DNA of 64,000 bases from Cephalotus follicularis (taxonomy: Eukaryota > Streptophyta > Magnoliopsida > Oxalidales > Cephalotaceae): NCBI GenBank assembly GCA_001972305.1, contig BDDD01000374.1, forward strand, positions 186,001 to 250,000, read 5' to 3'. A program made the translations under genes and the position numbers. Numbering within the stretch: position 1 is the first letter of the stretch; each line of letters starts with the position of its first letter. Shown piece after piece: positions 60,701 to 64,000 of the stretch. The notes below the pieces were generated by a model. It was not told the DNA's origin. It did no database searches and saw only the letters and a list, made by a program, of their open reading frames with translations.

Positions 60701-63700
60701 TCTAGCAGGATTCAACGTTCCAAAAGAAATTCCACTAGTAAAGTTAAGTTTAAAGTAGTTCTGGTGATATTTGCTGTTAACAAGAAATTCCCAAGATGAG
60801 TGTGGTGCTGAATTTAAAATCCTTTGAGACAGGGCTTCAGATTTTCCAGACATTTGCATGATGATACTACAAAAAGAGTTCCATTCTGATTCAACACTAT
60901 AATTAGCCTCTGACAAGTAGACAGAGTCACCATCTCGCCAAAGAAGTACAAGAAAATGATTAAAGAAATTGGCAGTGAGCCCCTCCGCCATGGCTGTGAT
61001 GCAATCATTCGCCAATGATGATGAAGGACTTCTTCGCAATGCACAACGAAAGATCTAGGCATAAAATAGTACGCATGAACTTTTATCAAGGCTTGAAAAA
61101 GACAAACAAAGATATAGGTAGAAAGATCAGGCAAATACTGAAAATACAGTGGCAAGATTAGTTTAACTACTATCAGAAACATTCCGCAGGCTACAAAGGA
61201 AAATGTTGTCACACAAACTGAAGTTTAACAGATTAAGCAGGAGAAACCGCAAAACCTCAAGTTGAATACTTTTAGAAATAATAAACTGATCTACACTGAC
61301 AGCATTGTACACATAGCATACCTTCCCATTATTTATTACCACATTGAGATGCCCCTCCACTGCATCAGCTAGTCCTATAATCTTCCGGTCATGAGAAACA
61401 GACGTTTCCACGAACTCCAAATTTTGTGCAAGATTACCTTTAACCAAACAAGAAGGCAACAGGTATCTACACAGGCATTGCTTCCCTGACTGCAATAATG
61501 AGTAAGTCATACTTATCTGGCAACGTTATACTGACAAAAGGCACATCGAAATTGTCAGGAAAGAAAAGGAAGAATAGGGGAAAATAAACTACTATCAGAA
61601 CATAGAAAACCGAACAAATATGCAGTATCAGATTATGGAGCAAGTTGGGATTACTTGGCTAGCCAGCTACATCAGCTTTAACTTCCATAAAAAAAAATTA
61701 TATATATGTTTTGTACTAACTTCCATAAAAAAAATATTTATATATATGTTTTGTACATATACTACATCTATGGACAGGGCCAATTAGAAAAGTACATTAC
61801 CAAACATAAATAACAAAAAACGTAGATCAGTCCCTTAATATGTGTACATATGTAATATCTTTGCAAAAAGAAACAAAGAGTTTTATTAAGGATAATCTTT
61901 AATACCCTACACAAAAGCTCTACAATATGGTTAGCCGACTCAACTTGGCTTGCAGTAACTGCAGAATCAGAATCTTCAATAGGGCAACTTTTTATTGGAC
62001 CGCCGAAGAACAAACCTGGCTAATCCTGCTGGTTTTTTTCGTAAATAATCTTAATGCGTCAGGTCAATTAAGAAATAGCTCGGGTCCTAAGAAATGAACT
62101 TACGACCTTTACTGTTCAGTTACTTTCATTTTTTCATGAACCCATTTTGCCTATTGACACTTATTTTAGGACCACAGACAAGAGAAAATGAAGGTCACAC
62201 TTGCCAAAGGGCATCGCGCCTAATAAGTAATAGACTTGAGCTAAAATGCATTTTAGAAATAAGAATAGCTCAAACGATGTGGACCACTGCTTAAAAGCAA
62301 AATAAATTTCTTTACAAAATTATACAGCTCATAATGGGCAGATGAAAACACTAAACCCGAATAAAATGAGATTGGGAAATATGGGCAAAACTCTGTCCCA
62401 AAATTAACACTCGAGAGACAAACTAATTCAGTTTTGACAAATTCCTAAAGACAGAGCATGGTAGAAAATACACAATCGTAAAATATCAGATTTAAGATAA
62501 AGCTTACATATAGAAGAAGGGTGTTATCTGGAGCCAAAACAATGATGTCTACATAAGGCAGGAGGCCCACTTTCACTCTAGAAAAAAAATTCCTGTAAAT
62601 TAGAAAACGGTCAAGATAAGATGGATACTGAAACAAAAGACAATGAAGATCCACCTTGGACGTGTGACAATCACAGGTGCAGCAGAAAGCGAAGGTATGC
62701 TCCAGCTCATGTCGGGTTTAACATCAAAAAGAATCTCATTATTTATTTCAACAGTCTGAAGCCTCACAGATAAGAACTTTTTTTGTTCATGAAGAAGAAA
62801 ACAAATTACAGGTACTTGATCATTATCAGTCGCCAGAAAAACCTAGAAACATAAAGAGGAACCATAAGTCAAAAGAAAAAGAAAAAAGAACATAGACAAG
62901 ATGGACACTTTGCAACGGAATGAAATTTGAGGACAAATTGTAAAACAAGTTCAGTCTGATCGAAAGCTAGAAAAAGTAAATGGAGCATGAAAAGTTATAT
63001 TACTGCGGTAACCGTTGAACCCAACCAACTAATTTCTCGAGAAATCTTTAAATGTTTCTGGACAGATAACTTTCATGCAACATTACAGAAATTGTTACCG
63101 ATTAACGAGAAATCATAAATACAAATTTGAAATCAAATTTTATTAAGAAAGTGCCTGATACAATAAGAAACAGATAAGTCTTCAAGTCTTGGGATTTGCC
63201 AAGTCATGTTAGCAATTCTCAAAGGACTTGAATGAATAAGCTTCCTTATAATAGTTTAGCATAATAGGTTGTTTAATTCCATCCATGGAAAGGAAGAAGC
63301 TGCTACTTGATAGATTCTTTGTTTTTGGTTAAGCTTGTGTAACCATCCTGCAAATTAGCAGGAACTGATTGTATTTGTTTTCACTAACACTCACAAGGCA
63401 CATTGCGAGTGTTAATTTCTTGATAAAGTTTTCTAGTTCTCCAAAAGACATCCAAACTGGAAACATGCAAGCAAGAAAGAAAAGCTTTGAATCCGGTACA
63501 TGATGAAAGCAACTAAAATAAAAGAATGAGACCAGCCTAAAGATTGAAAGAAGGTTAGATTTCAACTCTTAACAAAACAGACAAAACTCCTCAACCGCTC
63601 TGATGATGATCCATCTATTCAGACGCACCATTCAATAAAACTTCTAACCATTCTAAACCAACAAAGTTATCTACAGAAACATGGGTGATTTTTCCAGCTA

Positions 63701-64000
63701 AAATCTACCCAAAGATCCTTTTTTTCACTTTACCTACTTTTGGGTACCTTCACTCAGATAACTTCTTGCAATGGCCTCAGTGAACAATTGTGATGCCTAA
63801 GTCTATAAATAACTAGTCAATCAAAAGAACTAAATAGGCAAGAGTATCATCAAATGATTATAAAACATGTCGTCAAACCAATCTTTCACAAAAAAGACCC
63901 AAAGAGTAAAGAAGTTAAGTGGCACCTTACAAGCAGCCATTTGAGCAACCTTCCCCTGCCAAATTCTTCGGAAGGAGAATTTTTTTGGTAATACAGCAGC
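45747..64000 (-). CDS. APC1: Anaphase-promoting complex subunit 1 (partial, 5' end outside window)
   Basis: APC1 is the scaffold of the APC/C ubiquitin ligase that drives mitotic exit. 32 exons join in frame to 4602 nt (1533 residues plus stop); the N-terminus is missing. Exons, 5' to 3': 63926-64000 (partial), 62655-62842, 62508-62577, 61322-61489, 60585-61054, 59613-60072, 58845-59183, 57506-57589, 56777-56869, 56564-56623, 56106-56204, 54833-54973, 53694-53774, 53294-53365, 52728-52799, 51898-51991, 51750-51829, 51514-51570, 51295-51372, 50873-50994, 50629-50789, 50050-50126, 49861-49974, 49656-49757, 48758-48898, 48338-48511, 47937-48000, 47699-47838, 47452-47609, 47082-47160, 46684-46782, 45747-46136. 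Signatures: [53 protein letters not shown], and PC repeats such as [41 protein letters not shown]. All introns are GT-AG except one GC-AG. No stop or frameshift: apparently functional. Confidence 0.95.
54191..54322 (-). mobile_element. tRNA-derived SINE in APC1 intron
   Basis: On the - strand the body starts TCTCTAGCCTAATGGTTAGA (box A-like) and has GGTTCAAACC about 40 bp later (box B), then a T/C-rich tail and a short A run. The perfect TSD tcccccacca (plus strand) lies at 54181-54190 and 54323-54332. It sits in the intron between the exons at 54833-54973 and 53694-53774. It is a retroposon, not a functional tRNA gene. Confidence 0.8.
55104..55500. mobile_element. hAT-like MITE in APC1 intron, 397 bp
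   Basis: The 18 bp inverted ends CTATGAAGCACCGACACT and CTAAGAAGCACAGACACT differ at two positions. The perfect 8 bp TSD ctatgcat flanks them (55096-55103 and 55501-55508). The subterminal parts are full of short GTGTCGG/CCGACAC repeats on both strands around an AT-rich core, typical of hAT MITEs. It is noncoding, in the intron between exons 56106-56204 and 54833-54973. Confidence 0.85.
55603..55975 (+). repeat. LTR-like fragment in APC1 intron
   Basis: It starts TGTGACGCAGGACCG, has a promoter-like CTTATATAAATAGG near 55776, and is followed near 55968 by TTGGTATTGCAAC, which resembles a tRNA-Met primer-binding site. This suggests a copia 5' LTR or TRIM remnant on the + strand. No partner LTR or clear TSD was found. 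Confidence 0.4.
61906..62015 (-). other. Exon-like open segment inside an APC1 intron
   Basis: On the - strand a segment flanked by an acceptor-like CAG and a donor-like GTATTA encodes 36 open codons, including [20 protein letters not shown] then HIVELLCR. It lies between the exons at 62508-62577 and 61322-61489, which already join as LLLY|SGKQC like remembered Arabidopsis APC1. At 110 nt it would shift the frame if included. It may be a captured gene fragment, an alternative (poison) exon, or chance. I do not recognise its protein. Confidence 0.4.

Overview
The window is nuclear DNA from a flowering plant, most likely a eudicot. It is AT-rich, its genes have many introns with plant-type splice sites, and it is full of nested plant retrotransposons. 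Only two host genes look intact: a xylan O-acetyltransferase of the TRICHOME BIREFRINGENCE-LIKE family (closest to ESKIMO1/TBL29, + strand, 10816-13665) and most of APC1, the largest anaphase-promoting-complex subunit (- strand, 45747 to beyond 64000). A second, diverged TBL gene (28811-43437, + strand) lies downstream of the first. It is broken by a frameshift and a stop, split by a Ty3/gypsy element in its fourth intron, and followed by a LINE insertion.

Layout. 1-4835: noncoding internal part and 5' LTR of a LARD-like retroelement on the - strand, running off the left edge. 4836-10815: intergenic, with an unclassified repeat and a MITE. 10816-13665: ESK1-like gene. 14551-17305: a 2.75 kb solo LTR with target-site duplication (TSD) tctct. 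17306-18901: old repeats and a MITE. 18902-27799: a Ty1/copia element (- strand, TSD gataa) with a 1.69 kb solo LTR (TSD tgtaa) nested in its RNase H region. 28811-43437: TBL pseudogene containing a Tat-lineage Ty3/gypsy element (30448-41838, - strand). That element carries a decayed antisense gene between pol and its 3' LTR. 43522-45191: 5'-truncated LINE with a 14 bp TSD. 45206-45746: 3' flank of APC1. 45747-64000: 32 APC1 exons, with a tRNA-derived SINE and a hAT-like MITE in introns.

The two host genes are functionally unrelated: one acetylates secondary-wall xylan in the Golgi, the other scaffolds a cell-cycle ubiquitin ligase. They are convergent neighbours separated by the decayed TBL copy. 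All autonomous retroelements here are dead, with in-frame stops, frameshifts and substituted catalytic residues. Hand-counted LTR divergence suggests the Tat element (about 8%) inserted before the copia element (about 4%). I found no CRISPR array, rRNA gene or functional tRNA gene. Splice sites were assigned by eye from frame continuity and remembered homologues, so they need transcript support.
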